Origin: Bacillota bacterium
Lineage (GTDB): Bacteria > Bacillota > Clostridia > Lachnospirales > Bianqueaceae
Direction of reading: 5' to 3'
DNA length: 64,000 nt
Assembly: GCA_017620135.1 (NCBI GenBank)
Contig: JAFZQZ010000037.1
Location: 1 to 64,000 of the forward strand
A program made the translations under genes and the position numbers. Each line of letters opens with the position of its first letter. Position 1 is the first letter of the stretch. Shown in pieces: positions 44,246 to 52,016 of this stretch. Below the pieces are notes generated by a model. That model did not search any database. It saw nothing but the letters and a program-made list of their open reading frames with translations, and was not told the DNA's origin.

Positions 44246-44412
44246 GGTGCCCTCCGTCCGGTTGATAGTAAAAATATAACAAAATCCTGCCGCCTCCGTC
44301 AAGTGCCATCCGCAGGGAAGAGAGTCAGCCTCCCCCGCAACAACCCGTTGCTTCCCTCTGCGGCGATCCTGTGTTACAATAGGATCATCGAAACAGACAG
44401 GAGGACAAACCC

Positions 44413-45177
44413 ATGACCACGCAGGATGTCATATATGAACTTCGCACCAAAAACGGCCTCTCCCAGGACGACCTCGCGGAGAAAGTCTTTGTTACCCGGC
44501 AGGCGGTCTCCCGCTGGGAAAACGGCGACACCGTCCCGAACACCGAGACACTCAAATTGCTTTCCCGACTTTTCAACGTCTCTATCAACACGCTGCTCGG
44601 CTCGCCCAACCAGCTGATCTGCCAGTGCTGCGGCATGCCGCTGGAAGACTCGATCCTCGGCCGCGACAAAGACGGCCTGCTGAACGAACACTACTGCCAG
44701 TGGTGCTACGCCGACGGCACATACACCTACCATAACATGGACGATCTGATCGAAGTCTGCGTCAAAAACATGGTCAGCGACAACTTTTCGGAAGAGCAGG
44801 CCAGGGCATACCTTAAAGAAAACCTGCCGCACCTCGACTACTGGAAACGCTACGAAGAGCTCAGCGACGACGGCCAGTTCGAAGCCTTCAAGCAGCAGCT
44901 AATCAAGGAGATCAACGACCTTGGCATCGACGGCATGCCGAAAGTCGAAAAGCTGAACGCCCTCGTAGGCGCGTATGTCAACCTCGAATACCCGCTCCCG
45001 GGCGGCATGAAAGCCAAATTCCTGCAGGATGGCACCACCTACCTCGGCAACCAGCTCGAATCGGAGATCGTCCCTGGCCTTTGCTTCGGCGTCCTCGCCT
45101 GCATGGACTTTATCCTGGTCTGCACTTACGAAGCCGAAGGCGCCAACCCCGAACTGCTTCTCTACAAAAAGCGCTGA
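44413..45177 (+). CDS. XRE-type regulator with zinc-ribbon and C-terminal domain
   Basis: The 254-residue protein has an N-terminal XRE helix-turn-helix (LRTKNGLSQDDLAEKVFVTR, then QAVSRWENG), a short zinc-ribbon with CQCCGMPL and HYCQWCYADG (residues 75-110) of the 'putative zinc ribbon' type, and a C-terminal region (150-254) I do not recognise, containing VNLEYPLPGGMKAKFLQ. It is probably a metal- or ligand-responsive regulator. It has the same overall plan as the XRE regulator at 38611. It is divergent from the acetyltransferase gene, and ACAGGAGG precedes the ATG. Confidence 0.8.
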   Translation: MTTQDVIYELRTKNGLSQDDLAEKVFVTRQAVSRWENGDTVPNTETLKLLSRLFNVSINTLLGSPNQLICQCCGMPLEDSILGRDKDGLLNEHYCQWCYADGTYTYHNMDDLIEVCVKNMVSDNFSEEQARAYLKENLPHLDYWKRYEELSDDGQFEAFKQQLIKEINDLGIDGMPKVEKLNALVGAYVNLEYPLPGGMKAKFLQDGTTYLGNQLESEIVPGLCFGVLACMDFILVCTYEAEGANPELLLYKKR

Positions 45178-45229
45178 ATCAGCCCGAAGCCGACTCTCGG
45201 AATCTGAAAGACTAATCTTAATCAAAAAC

Positions 45230-45515
45230 GGAGATATTCATCTTCATATGGAAATGAATATCTCCGCTTGCTATTTTGGGACTCTGAAAATAGGTGATAA
45301 TCAACTTATATCTGAAGTGAATATCTCTTTTTCTCTTCTTTCTTTCAGCTGGAGGAGTGATTTTTGGAGATAATCATTTCAGAACACAGAGCATTATCAC
45401 CATAAATCAGATGCTGAAGAGATGGCAGGGATATATTTGTTACACTATGCTCTTATTTATCTCCAAATTTAGAGAGCAAAGAGATAATCGTTCCCATTTC
45501 AGGATCATTATCACC
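45230..45515. repeat. Intergenic hairpins and a 114-bp imperfect tandem repeat
   Basis: This 380-bp gene-free stretch begins with a hairpin, GGAGATATTCAT / AATGAATATCTCC (45230-45265). GAGATAATC occurs at 45367 and 45481, and ATTATCACC at 45393 and 45507, each pair 114 bp apart. The complement GGTGATAAT is at 45293-45301. The role is unknown; it may be regulatory for, or terminate, the XRE gene. Confidence 0.65.
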
Positions 45516-45560
45516 TGTCGGGAAAAGGATCGTGTGCGATTGATCCTCCATCCTATCGGC

Positions 45561-46094
45561 TTAGAACCCTTTCCCCAGCTGATATGCCTTTTCCGGGAAA
45601 TCCGTCTCCAGCAGAGCGTCTTTTGTCCAACTGCTCGTGGCCGCTACGACGCCGGCGTTCTCCCAGTCCATATATTTCGTATAGTTCCGGAACCAGTGCT
45701 CGGAAGACTCACCCGACTCCGGAATATCGTCCGCCATGGTAAGCAGGAGCGCCGCCTTCTTGCCGTGGCGGATCTCTTCGTTGCGCGCGTAGACACGGTC
45801 CAGCATCGTCTTCAGCTGCGCGTTGATCCCATAATAATAGATAGGAGAAGACAGGACCACCGCGTCCGCCGCGATCAGCGCCTCGTGGATGGCCATCATA
45901 TCATCCTTAAAGACACAGCCGGTATCACCGGTATGGCACTTTTCACAGGCGATACACGGATGCACCTTCAGAAAAGCTCCGTCAAAGCGTTCCACTTCAT
46001 GTCCAACCTCTTTCGCTCCGCGGATGAACTCATCCGTCAGATAAGCCGACGTCCCGCTCCGGTGCGGGCTGCCCGTCAAAACGACGATCTTCAT
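45561..46094 (-). CDS. NAD(P)H-dependent FMN reductase / flavodoxin-fold oxidoreductase
   Basis: The 177-residue protein starts MKIVVLTGSPHRSGTSAYLT, the phosphate-binding loop of NADPH-dependent FMN reductases. It has HPCIACEKCHTGDTGCVFKD, a cysteine-bearing insert typical of the clostridial iron-sulfur flavoprotein-like group, and VLSSPIYYYGINAQLKTMLDR, the second flavin contact. It would move electrons from NAD(P)H through FMN. AGGAGG lies upstream. It belongs to a redox-rich minus-strand region. Confidence 0.9.
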   Translation of the reverse strand: MKIVVLTGSPHRSGTSAYLTDEFIRGAKEVGHEVERFDGAFLKVHPCIACEKCHTGDTGCVFKDDMMAIHEALIAADAVVLSSPIYYYGINAQLKTMLDRVYARNEEIRHGKKAALLLTMADDIPESGESSEHWFRNYTKYMDWENAGVVAATSSWTKDALLETDFPEKAYQLGKGF

Positions 46095-46126
46095 TTCGTT
46101 TCCTCCTCAGATTAATTGATAATGCA

Positions 46127-46732
46127 TCAGTCCGTACAGTGAATATCCAGGTTCCTGAAAAGTCCGTCCGTCCCGATATCCACATATAACCCGACTTTTC
46201 CACGGGTGCAAGGTCCGTGCTTGAACCCGTTCACTTCCAGGACCTTCACACCGTCCACATAGAACTCGCCTCTGTCATCCTCGATGACAGCCTTGATGTG
46301 GCTCCACTGGCCTAACGCGATGGTGTCCACCTGGCCCTCATATTCCGTGATCTGAAAGTCCCGGAAATAGGAGAAGGTGTAGCCGGGGAACGAGAAATAC
46401 TGGCACCCGTGCGCCTTCCGGACGAGATCCGTACAGTCCTTCCCGTTGGTCGGCCGGATATAAAAGCTCTCAAACTCCCTGCCGTCATCTGCCGCCCGGA
46501 ACACGATCCCGATAAAGCCTCTCGCGTAATCAGGCGCGTCCGGCAGCAGGCCCCCGCACATGTCCAGCTCGATCGTCCCGTTGTGAAAATCCGTGTTCAC
46601 GAGGCTCGCGTAGGTGTTAATATCCGGCACTTCGGATCCGACCTTCCACACGCGCACGACGCCTTCGTCCAACACTTCTGCCTTTGTAAACGGCATGATA
46701 AACATATCGTTTTCTCGAATCTCCATCATCAT
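46127..46732 (-). CDS. LamG/DUF1080-like beta-sandwich protein
   Basis: The protein, about 201 residues long, looks like a concanavalin-type sandwich: NGTIELDMCGGLLPDAPDYA, then FIGIVFRAADDGREFESFYI, then GQWSHIKAVIEDDRGEFYVD, with the GEFYVDG turn common in DUF1080 and LamG proteins. No signal peptide is visible. Its job may be carbohydrate binding or hydrolysis, but no catalytic residues can be assigned. I chose the ATG at 46732 because AAAGGGG lies 6 nt upstream. It precedes the FMN reductase gene by 32 bp on the same strand. Confidence 0.75.
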   Translation of the reverse strand: MMMEIRENDMFIMPFTKAEVLDEGVVRVWKVGSEVPDINTYASLVNTDFHNGTIELDMCGGLLPDAPDYARGFIGIVFRAADDGREFESFYIRPTNGKDCTDLVRKAHGCQYFSFPGYTFSYFRDFQITEYEGQVDTIALGQWSHIKAVIEDDRGEFYVDGVKVLEVNGFKHGPCTRGKVGLYVDIGTDGLFRNLDIHCTD

Positions 46733-46874
46733 GTCGACCCCTTTCATTCTCTTCAATTATAACGTAAATACCGAATCTTTTCAAACAACTATAGCGAACC
46801 AGAGCGATTATGTGTTATCCTTGTAGTAGACTCGACAGATGAAGGAGGACAGACACATGAAAAACCTGGTCACA

Positions 46875-47345
46875 TCAACCGCGCTCCAGTTTCGGGATCA
46901 CGATACCAAATTGGCCATAGGCGCCTTCCGCGCGGTAGCCCATATCGTCGTGGGACATCCACATCATGTAGCCATAACCGAAGACGTTGTCAGAAAACCG
47001 GTCTCTCTTCGCGTAGCCGAAGATATTGGCGGAATCGATCCGCTTTGATGTCGCGAGCCGGACATAATCTTCATCGAGGATCCGCTCGCCGTCCCAGGTG
47101 CCGCCGTGAAGATACAGCCGCATCAGCCGAAGCAGATCTTCCGTTATGCAGTGAAGTCCGCCCGGCGCGAAGGACGTCCCATTTGGCGCGGTGAACCAGG
47201 TAATATTCTGATAGTCGATCCCGATCTTATCAAAGAGCCTTTCTCTCAGAAATTCCGGCAAATCCTGTCCGGTCCTTTTTTTTATGATCAGAGCCAGCAA
47301 TGTAGCCGGGGCGTTATTGTAAAGGAACCTTGTACCTGGCTCATA
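46875..47345 (-). pseudogene. Truncated class C beta-lactamase-type serine hydrolase
   Basis: The open frame from just inside a stop codon at 47348 reads YEPGTRFLYNNAPATLLALI and IIKKRTGQDLPEFLRERLFD, then GGLHCITEDLLRLMRLYLHGG and ends YGQFGIVIPKLERG. This is the middle part of a beta-lactamase/penicillin-binding-protein-like hydrolase, including the YxN motif. The N-terminal half with the SxxK nucleophile is missing, the end is cut short, and there is no start with a ribosome site. A plus-strand ribosome site and ATG (46841-46859) run into its 3' end, suggesting a deletion joint. Confidence 0.85.
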
Positions 47346-47353
47346 TTATTTGT

Positions 47354-47406
47354 TTTCTATCCCCCTATATATCAATCATTACTGAAAAATGTCACGTTTC
47401 TACGTT
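47354..47406. repeat. 50-bp motif paired with the araC leader (51372-51425)
   Basis: ATATATCAAT, GAAAAATG and TTTCTACG occur in the same order and nearly the same spacing here and at 51372-51425, just upstream of the araC gene. Here the motif lies between the flavin reductase stop and the serine hydrolase remnant. It may be a duplicated promoter region or regulator site. Confidence 0.6.
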
Positions 47407-47409
47407 TTC

Positions 47410-47961
47410 TTACAGTCTTACCGAACCTTTCGGGACCCACTTCTTCATCTGCTCGCAAAGATTCCGGAACTCGCCGTCCGCAAAGAACGTACCGTCCCCG
47501 TTGGCGTGAATGACTCTGCGTTCTTTAGGTTCCGGATTCTCCCAAAGCTGCACGCCTTTTAAAATCAGCAGCCCGTGCTCTTCCACATAATCCTCCAGCC
47601 TGCATTCTATCGCGGCCAGGCAGTTTGGAATGATCGGAGCCTTCACCGTTTCAGCTTCCTGTTTCGGAAGGGCGAATCGTTCGAACTTGTCGCATTCCGA
47701 CCCGTGGATGACGCCGATCCCCACGGCTTTTTCGATCATATCGAACCCAGGAACGTTGAGACAGCATTCCTTTGTTTTCAGGATCGTTTTGAAGGACTCA
47801 TTCCAGCTTCCGGTGGAGATCGCGATATGCGGGATAAAGTCCATCACCATCTGCCAGGAGATCGTCATGACGTTGTCTTTCCCTTCGTCATGCGTGGTGA
47901 CCAGCAAAACGGATCCTGATTCCAGATAGGTAAACGCTCTTCGGATATCACCTTTTTTCAT
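47410..47961 (-). CDS. Flavin reductase family protein
   Basis: The 183-residue protein begins MKKGDIRRAFTYLESGSVLL and has VTTHDEGKDNVMTISWQMVM and the FMN-contact region of the flavin-reductase-like split barrel, with LNVPGFDMIEKAVGIGVIHG and CRLEDYVEEHGLLILKG-type segments. It would bind FMN and pass electrons in the cytosol. Its start lies 14 bp inside the DUF4405 gene, so they are translationally coupled. It is the last gene of the flavodoxin lipoprotein operon. Confidence 0.9.
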   Translation of the reverse strand: MKKGDIRRAFTYLESGSVLLVTTHDEGKDNVMTISWQMVMDFIPHIAISTGSWNESFKTILKTKECCLNVPGFDMIEKAVGIGVIHGSECDKFERFALPKQEAETVKAPIIPNCLAAIECRLEDYVEEHGLLILKGVQLWENPEPKERRVIHANGDGTFFADGEFRNLCEQMKKWVPKGSVRL

Positions 47962-48568
47962 TTGCTTTTCCTTTCTTTGTCATCAGATATTTTAAGATAC
48001 TTCCCAGCGCCATAAATGTTGTGAACATCAGCGCGTGCAGCAGATATATGATCCATGCGGGATAGTTTGGCATGAAGGCAAATTCATTCAGAAGGAACAG
48101 CCTTTCATATAACCGGCACATGATCAATGCGACGATACCGGCTATTCCGGCTATATATAAAAGCACGTTCCATTTCCCGGATCTCAGATGCATCCCGTAG
48201 TGGATACCGCTGATCACAAACAGCCATGCGGTCGTAACCATATGGATCCGCCTTCCCAGAAGCGTCCCGCTGATGTCCAGAGAAGCGAAAATATATCCGG
48301 AGATCACAACGCTGCTCACAGCGATCAACAGGATCAACGCAATCAGAAGTATATCCGCCGCGGTCATCACCGTGCGGTTCGCGGTATATTTTCCTCGGCT
48401 GAGGCTTTGAAACCACTTGCGGTTTACCGTCAGGTGAAGCAGGACGCATACAAACATTACGATCCCGCACCATTCGTGCAGAAGACTTTGTGTCCGGCTG
48501 AATCCTATCCCGCTTCCGCACAAGAAGATCAGGACCGGGATCATAACGTAATGCAGCAGTTTTTTCAT
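47948..48568 (-). CDS. DUF4405 membrane protein, predicted diheme cytochrome b
   Basis: The 206-residue protein has about six membrane segments (near residues 6-24, 31-48, 68-94, 108-127, 133-150 and 170-192). In segment 2, His31 and His45 are separated by 13 residues; in segment 4, His109 and His123 are also separated by 13. That H-X13-H pair in two parallel helices is the bis-histidine ligand pattern of diheme cytochromes b and ferric reductases. I therefore predict two stacked hemes crossing the membrane. It overlaps the flavodoxin lipoprotein gene by 4 bp and the flavin reductase gene by 14 bp. Confidence 0.85.
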   Translation of the reverse strand: MKKLLHYVMIPVLIFLCGSGIGFSRTQSLLHEWCGIVMFVCVLLHLTVNRKWFQSLSRGKYTANRTVMTAADILLIALILLIAVSSVVISGYIFASLDISGTLLGRRIHMVTTAWLFVISGIHYGMHLRSGKWNVLLYIAGIAGIVALIMCRLYERLFLLNEFAFMPNYPAWIIYLLHALMFTTFMALGSILKYLMTKKGKANEKR

Positions 48569-49323
48569 TGGATCAGTCCTAATTCCTGCAGCCAGGGGGC
48601 AATAGACTCATTGCTCCTTACCAAAAGCCCGTCAGGCACTTCGGCATCCGGTACTTCACTCCGGATATCCTCCACGCTCCGGCCGATCCCGGTGCCGCCG
48701 CTCGTGGCGAAAGGAACGACGGTTTTGCCTGTAAAGTCGTAGGACTCCAGGAAAGTATGGATGATCATAGGGACGGTGCCCCACCAGATCGGATAACCGA
48801 GATAGATCACCTCATACTGATCGATGCTTTCGATCGGATCTTTGATCGCCGGGCGGGCGTTTTCACGCTGCTCCTGCTTGGCCGGATCCAACGCGGCAGA
48901 ATAGCCTTCCGGATACGGCTCCAAGGGGACGATCTCGATCAGATCTCCGCCTACGAGTTCGTGAAGATAAGCCGCAACCTCCCTTGTCGTCCCGGTATGG
49001 GAGAAGTAGATCACAAGGACCGTGCTGACAGGTTCTGTCGGTTCTTCCGAGGTCTGCTCCTCCGCACTTTCCTCCGGAGAGTCCTGGGCGTTTCCTTCGG
49101 CGGAGACTTCCTCGTTTACCTCAGAAGCAGCTTCCTTGCTTTCCTCAGGAGAGGTCTCCTCCGGAGCTGAGCTTGTCTCAGACTGCGCGGACGCTTGCGT
49201 TTCTGTTTCCGTGCCGGAAGCCGTCCCGGAGTTTCCCGGATCGCTTCCGCAGGCGCTTAGCATAGACGTGATCAGGATCAACACGAGGAGAACAGAAATC
49301 GTTTTAACTGAATACTTTTTCAT
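48565..49323 (-). CDS. Flavodoxin-domain lipoprotein
   Basis: The 252-residue protein has a signal sequence (MKKYSVKTISVLLVLILITS) with lipobox LSAC, so it should be lipid-anchored outside the membrane. A Ser/Glu-rich spacer (residues 30-92) follows, then a flavodoxin domain: VLVIYFSHTGTTREVAAYLH (phosphate loop), LGYPIWWGTVPMIIHTF (aromatic flavin contact) and PFATSGGTGIGRSVEDI. Flavodoxins are usually cytosolic, and an exported one needs an electron donor, which the DUF4405 protein encoded 4 bp downstream could be. Confidence 0.92.
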   Translation of the reverse strand: MKKYSVKTISVLLVLILITSMLSACGSDPGNSGTASGTETETQASAQSETSSAPEETSPEESKEAASEVNEEVSAEGNAQDSPEESAEEQTSEEPTEPVSTVLVIYFSHTGTTREVAAYLHELVGGDLIEIVPLEPYPEGYSAALDPAKQEQRENARPAIKDPIESIDQYEVIYLGYPIWWGTVPMIIHTFLESYDFTGKTVVPFATSGGTGIGRSVEDIRSEVPDAEVPDGLLVRSNESIAPWLQELGLIQ

Positions 49324-49333
49324 GATAGGTTCC

Positions 49334-49824
49334 TTACATCAGGTCCATCTTGTTCCAGAGGATATTGCCCTTTTCGTCCAGATACTCTTCGTCCACATGA
49401 ACCGCTTCCACTTTGCCGATGAACAGTTCGTGCGTACCGGGCTGGGAGCTTTCGATCACAGTGCACTCGATGCTGACCGGGCAGTCCGAAAGGATCGGGG
49501 CGTTGACGTATTCCGCGTCCTCCCACTTCAGATCCAGAGCAGCAAACTTATCACCGTTCCGACCGGACCTGGAACCAAGGTAGTTGTATTCCTTCTGAAA
49601 ACTCTTCTTCGGGAGGTTGATCACGAAAGCCCCGGTCTCTTTGACCATATGGTGAGAGAAACGGGAGGGAACGATACCGACCATGACCATGACCGGATCC
49701 AGGCTGACGTTGGCGGTAAAACCGACTACCAGCGCGTTGTTTCTTCCTTCCTTGTCTCTGCAGGAAACGATCGTCTGGGGACAGGCTGCATGCAGAGGAC
49801 CATGTTCTTGGCAAGCTTCTTCAT
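49334..49824 (-). pseudogene. Flavin reductase-type flavoprotein with a one-base frameshift
   Basis: From the ATG at 49824 the frame reads MKKLAKNMVLCMQPVP. The continuation QTIVSCRDKEGRNNALVVGF, then MVMVGIVPSRFSHHMVKETG, and so on to 49334, is in the next frame. Adding one C to the minus-strand CCCC run (49777-49780) restores a normal flavin reductase-like split barrel of about 163 residues. AAGGAG lies before the start. The gene heads the flavodoxin lipoprotein operon. The shift may be real, phase-variable or an assembly error. Confidence 0.85.
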
Positions 49825-49856
49825 AGTAACAATTCTCCTTTATATTTGATTTTTGA

Positions 49857-51320
49857 TTATTTTGGCCATTGAAGGTTTTTCGTGACGGACCAGCTCGCTT
49901 TCTGACGCCGGTAAACAGCAGGCGGCATCCCGTATTCTTCCCGGAAGATCCGGATGAAATGGCTGTCGCTTGAAAAGCCCAGCATCTCAGCGATCTGACT
50001 GATCGGCATGGAAGAATACAAAAGCAGATTCTCGGCATAGAGCAAGCGCTGGGCACGAATATATTCCGAAAGGCTTTGCCCTGTTTCCTGATGAAACAGC
50101 ATGGATAGATAGTTCGGCGTCAGCTCCACGGCTTCCGCCAGCTGAGAAACGGTGATCTTCTCGTTCAGGTGAGCAAAGATATATTCCTTTGCTCTGCGAA
50201 CAGGCAAAGAGCCGGCCGTTTGCTTCTTCGCGCGGGCGACGAGCTGTGTAAAACTGCGGAACAGTTCCTCCACCAGAGGATAGATCTCATCGATACCGCG
50301 AATCTGGTCGGCGCACCGGATCATATGATCGCTCAGCGGATACGCCACATCCATCCCCAGTCCGCCATCCAGAGAAAAACGCGTGACCAGCATGGTAGCG
50401 CACACAAAGCGATAGATCACATTACGCAAGGGATCAGCAGAGAGCCTGCCCTGATAAGGACTTTTAAAGATCTCAAGACCCAGATCAACGGAGCGCAGAT
50501 CTCCTTTGCGCACATATTCATACTGCAACATATCGAGTTGGGTATCCAGGTGCTCAAGACCTTCCTCGCGACGCGTGAAGGTTTCGTCGATCTCATCCTT
50601 TGCCTCGATTCCCTCAGCGCGCAGAGAGCTTCTGTATATCGCTGGGGTGACGCCGTACCTTGAACGGAACGCCTGGATAAAGTGGCTTTCGCTCGCGAAG
50701 GGGAGTGTCGCCGCGATTTCGCTGATCGGACGTTCGGACTGAGCGAGCATGAGACGTGCGGCTTCCAGACGCTGCTGCCGGATAAAACCCGACAGAGCCT
50801 GCCCGGTTTCCTTTTTAAACAAAGAGGACAGATAATTCGGGGTGACACCGGCGGCTTCCGCAACCTGCGTCGTGGTGATCCGTTCATGCAAGTGGGCAAA
50901 GATAAAGGCTTTCGCCCGCTGGATCGGAAGGGTGCCGGCATTCTGCCGTTTTGTCCGGATGACTCGCTCGGTAAAGGTCGAGTACATCTCATCTACCAGC
51001 TGATAGATGTCCTCGATCGAACCCACGGCGTCCGCCCGCTGGATCAGCACATCGCTCAGGCTCATGGCTTCTTCCTTGTCGAGCCCTCCGTCGATGGCAT
51101 ACCGGGTGACCAGCACTGCCGCGCAGATAAAATGATAGATCATATTGCGCAGCGGATCCTCCGACATTTTCCCGTGGTCGGGACGCCGGAAGATCTTCCC
51201 GGCAAGCTCGACCGCGCGCATGTCTCCGTCCCGGACATACTCATACTGCAGCATATCCAGTCGATGTCCCAAAGGTTGGATCAACCAGTTTTCCTGTTCA
51301 AAGATCTTATCCTGAATCAT
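49857..51320 (-). CDS. AraC-type regulator formed by internal tandem duplication
   Basis: The 487-residue protein is two AraC regulators in one chain. LDMLQYEYVRDGDMRAVEL starts at residue 21 and LDMLQYEYVRKGDLRSVDL at residue 262, and the resemblance continues through each helix-turn-helix pair (ITTTQVAEAAGVTPNYLSSL and ITVSQLAEAVELTPNYLSML). Each half has a 110-residue helical sensing region and a full AraC DNA-binding domain. A single chain with four helix-turn-helix motifs could bind two operator half-sites without dimerising. It lies directly upstream of the flavin/flavodoxin operon on the same strand and probably controls it. Confidence 0.92.
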   Translation of the reverse strand: MIQDKIFEQENWLIQPLGHRLDMLQYEYVRDGDMRAVELAGKIFRRPDHGKMSEDPLRNMIYHFICAAVLVTRYAIDGGLDKEEAMSLSDVLIQRADAVGSIEDIYQLVDEMYSTFTERVIRTKRQNAGTLPIQRAKAFIFAHLHERITTTQVAEAAGVTPNYLSSLFKKETGQALSGFIRQQRLEAARLMLAQSERPISEIAATLPFASESHFIQAFRSRYGVTPAIYRSSLRAEGIEAKDEIDETFTRREEGLEHLDTQLDMLQYEYVRKGDLRSVDLGLEIFKSPYQGRLSADPLRNVIYRFVCATMLVTRFSLDGGLGMDVAYPLSDHMIRCADQIRGIDEIYPLVEELFRSFTQLVARAKKQTAGSLPVRRAKEYIFAHLNEKITVSQLAEAVELTPNYLSMLFHQETGQSLSEYIRAQRLLYAENLLLYSSMPISQIAEMLGFSSDSHFIRIFREEYGMPPAVYRRQKASWSVTKNLQWPK

Positions 51321-51371
51321 ATTCCTGTTCTCATCTCCCTATCTACCGGATCACCTATATTAATATAAGAT

Positions 51372-51425
51372 TCTTTTATCCTTCCATATATCAATTATAT
51401 ACGAAAAATGGCATATTTCTACGAT
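51372..51425. promoter_or_regulatory. Leader motif upstream of araC, shared with 47354-47406
   Basis: On the minus strand this contains GAAATATGCCATTTTTC followed by TATATAATTGATATATGG, which includes a TATAAT -10 box. The same order of conserved words appears at 47354-47406. It is a likely promoter with a regulator site, about 50-105 bp upstream of the araC start. Confidence 0.5.
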
Positions 51426-51440
51426 TGTTTTTCGCCACCC

Positions 51441-51800
51441 CTCACTATCGCTCCAAGTCATTGGGAAAGATAAGCGCTTTTTCCGCATCCGCCCCAACCC
51501 GTTGGGTAATATAGTGCATTTTCAAGCCGCGCCGCCCAGTACTTTTTTGCATTATTGGGCAGCGGATCAGCTTGACGTGCTATCTTTCCCATTCCTTGGG
51601 CAAGATGTGTCATCTGATGATACATCTCTCCAGAAAAGACGATGACCGGACGGCACGATTTGGGCGAGAATGATTCCAGACTGACTATCCTTTCCAATCG
51701 CTGGATAAGATAGTTCTTCAAATTGATATATACCCCAGAAATCACAGGCATTTTTGGGCGGCGGAACGGTCTAGGAAGATAAACGCCCCAAACGGTTCAC
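51441..51800. repeat. Large palindromic dispersed repeat, copy A
   Basis: This gene-free block contains the words CCGTTGGGTAATATAGTGCA, CGCCGCCCAGTA / TTATTGGGCAGCG (a hairpin), TTGACGTGCTATCTTTCCC, CTATCCTTTCCA / TGGATAAGATAG (a hairpin), AATTGATATATACCCCAGAA and GGTCTAGGAAGATAAACGCC. The same words recur in order at 54655-55032 and 63487-63920. Translations of the block look alike between copies only because the DNA is alike. Confidence 0.85.
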
Positions 51801-52016
51801 AAAAACAGCTGTTTTGCAGAAATCTTTCCTGCCGGATCCCCAAGCAGCATTTCATCCGCGCTGCCACGCCGCATCACGCCCCATCAGCCATGCTAAGCAG
51901 CGGCGACGCCCCAAAACCAACGATTTTGCAGAAAAACTAAGAATTAAAACTGACGAATATGCGAAAAAACGGTAAAATAAAACTAACGATTTTGGTTTGA
52001 CAGGAGGGATTTCATT
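51801..52016. other. Intergenic stretch with short direct repeats
   Basis: I see no gene here. AAC[CT]AACGATTTTG occurs at 51915-51928 and 51981-51994, and TTTTGCAGAAA occurs twice. The last part contains CAGGAGGG before the DUF4143 remnant. Confidence 0.5.

Noticed and set aside
46839-47048. Plus-strand open frame with a good ribosome site (GAAGGAGG)
   Set aside because: After about 10 codons it runs antisense into the serine hydrolase remnant, so only the start signal looks genuine; it is treated as a deletion joint.
51458-51751. Minus-strand open frames in the repeat blocks (also 54763-54975 and 63592-63948) with similar translations
   Set aside because: They have no ribosome sites, differ in length and frame ends, and the shared peptide follows from shared palindromic DNA.
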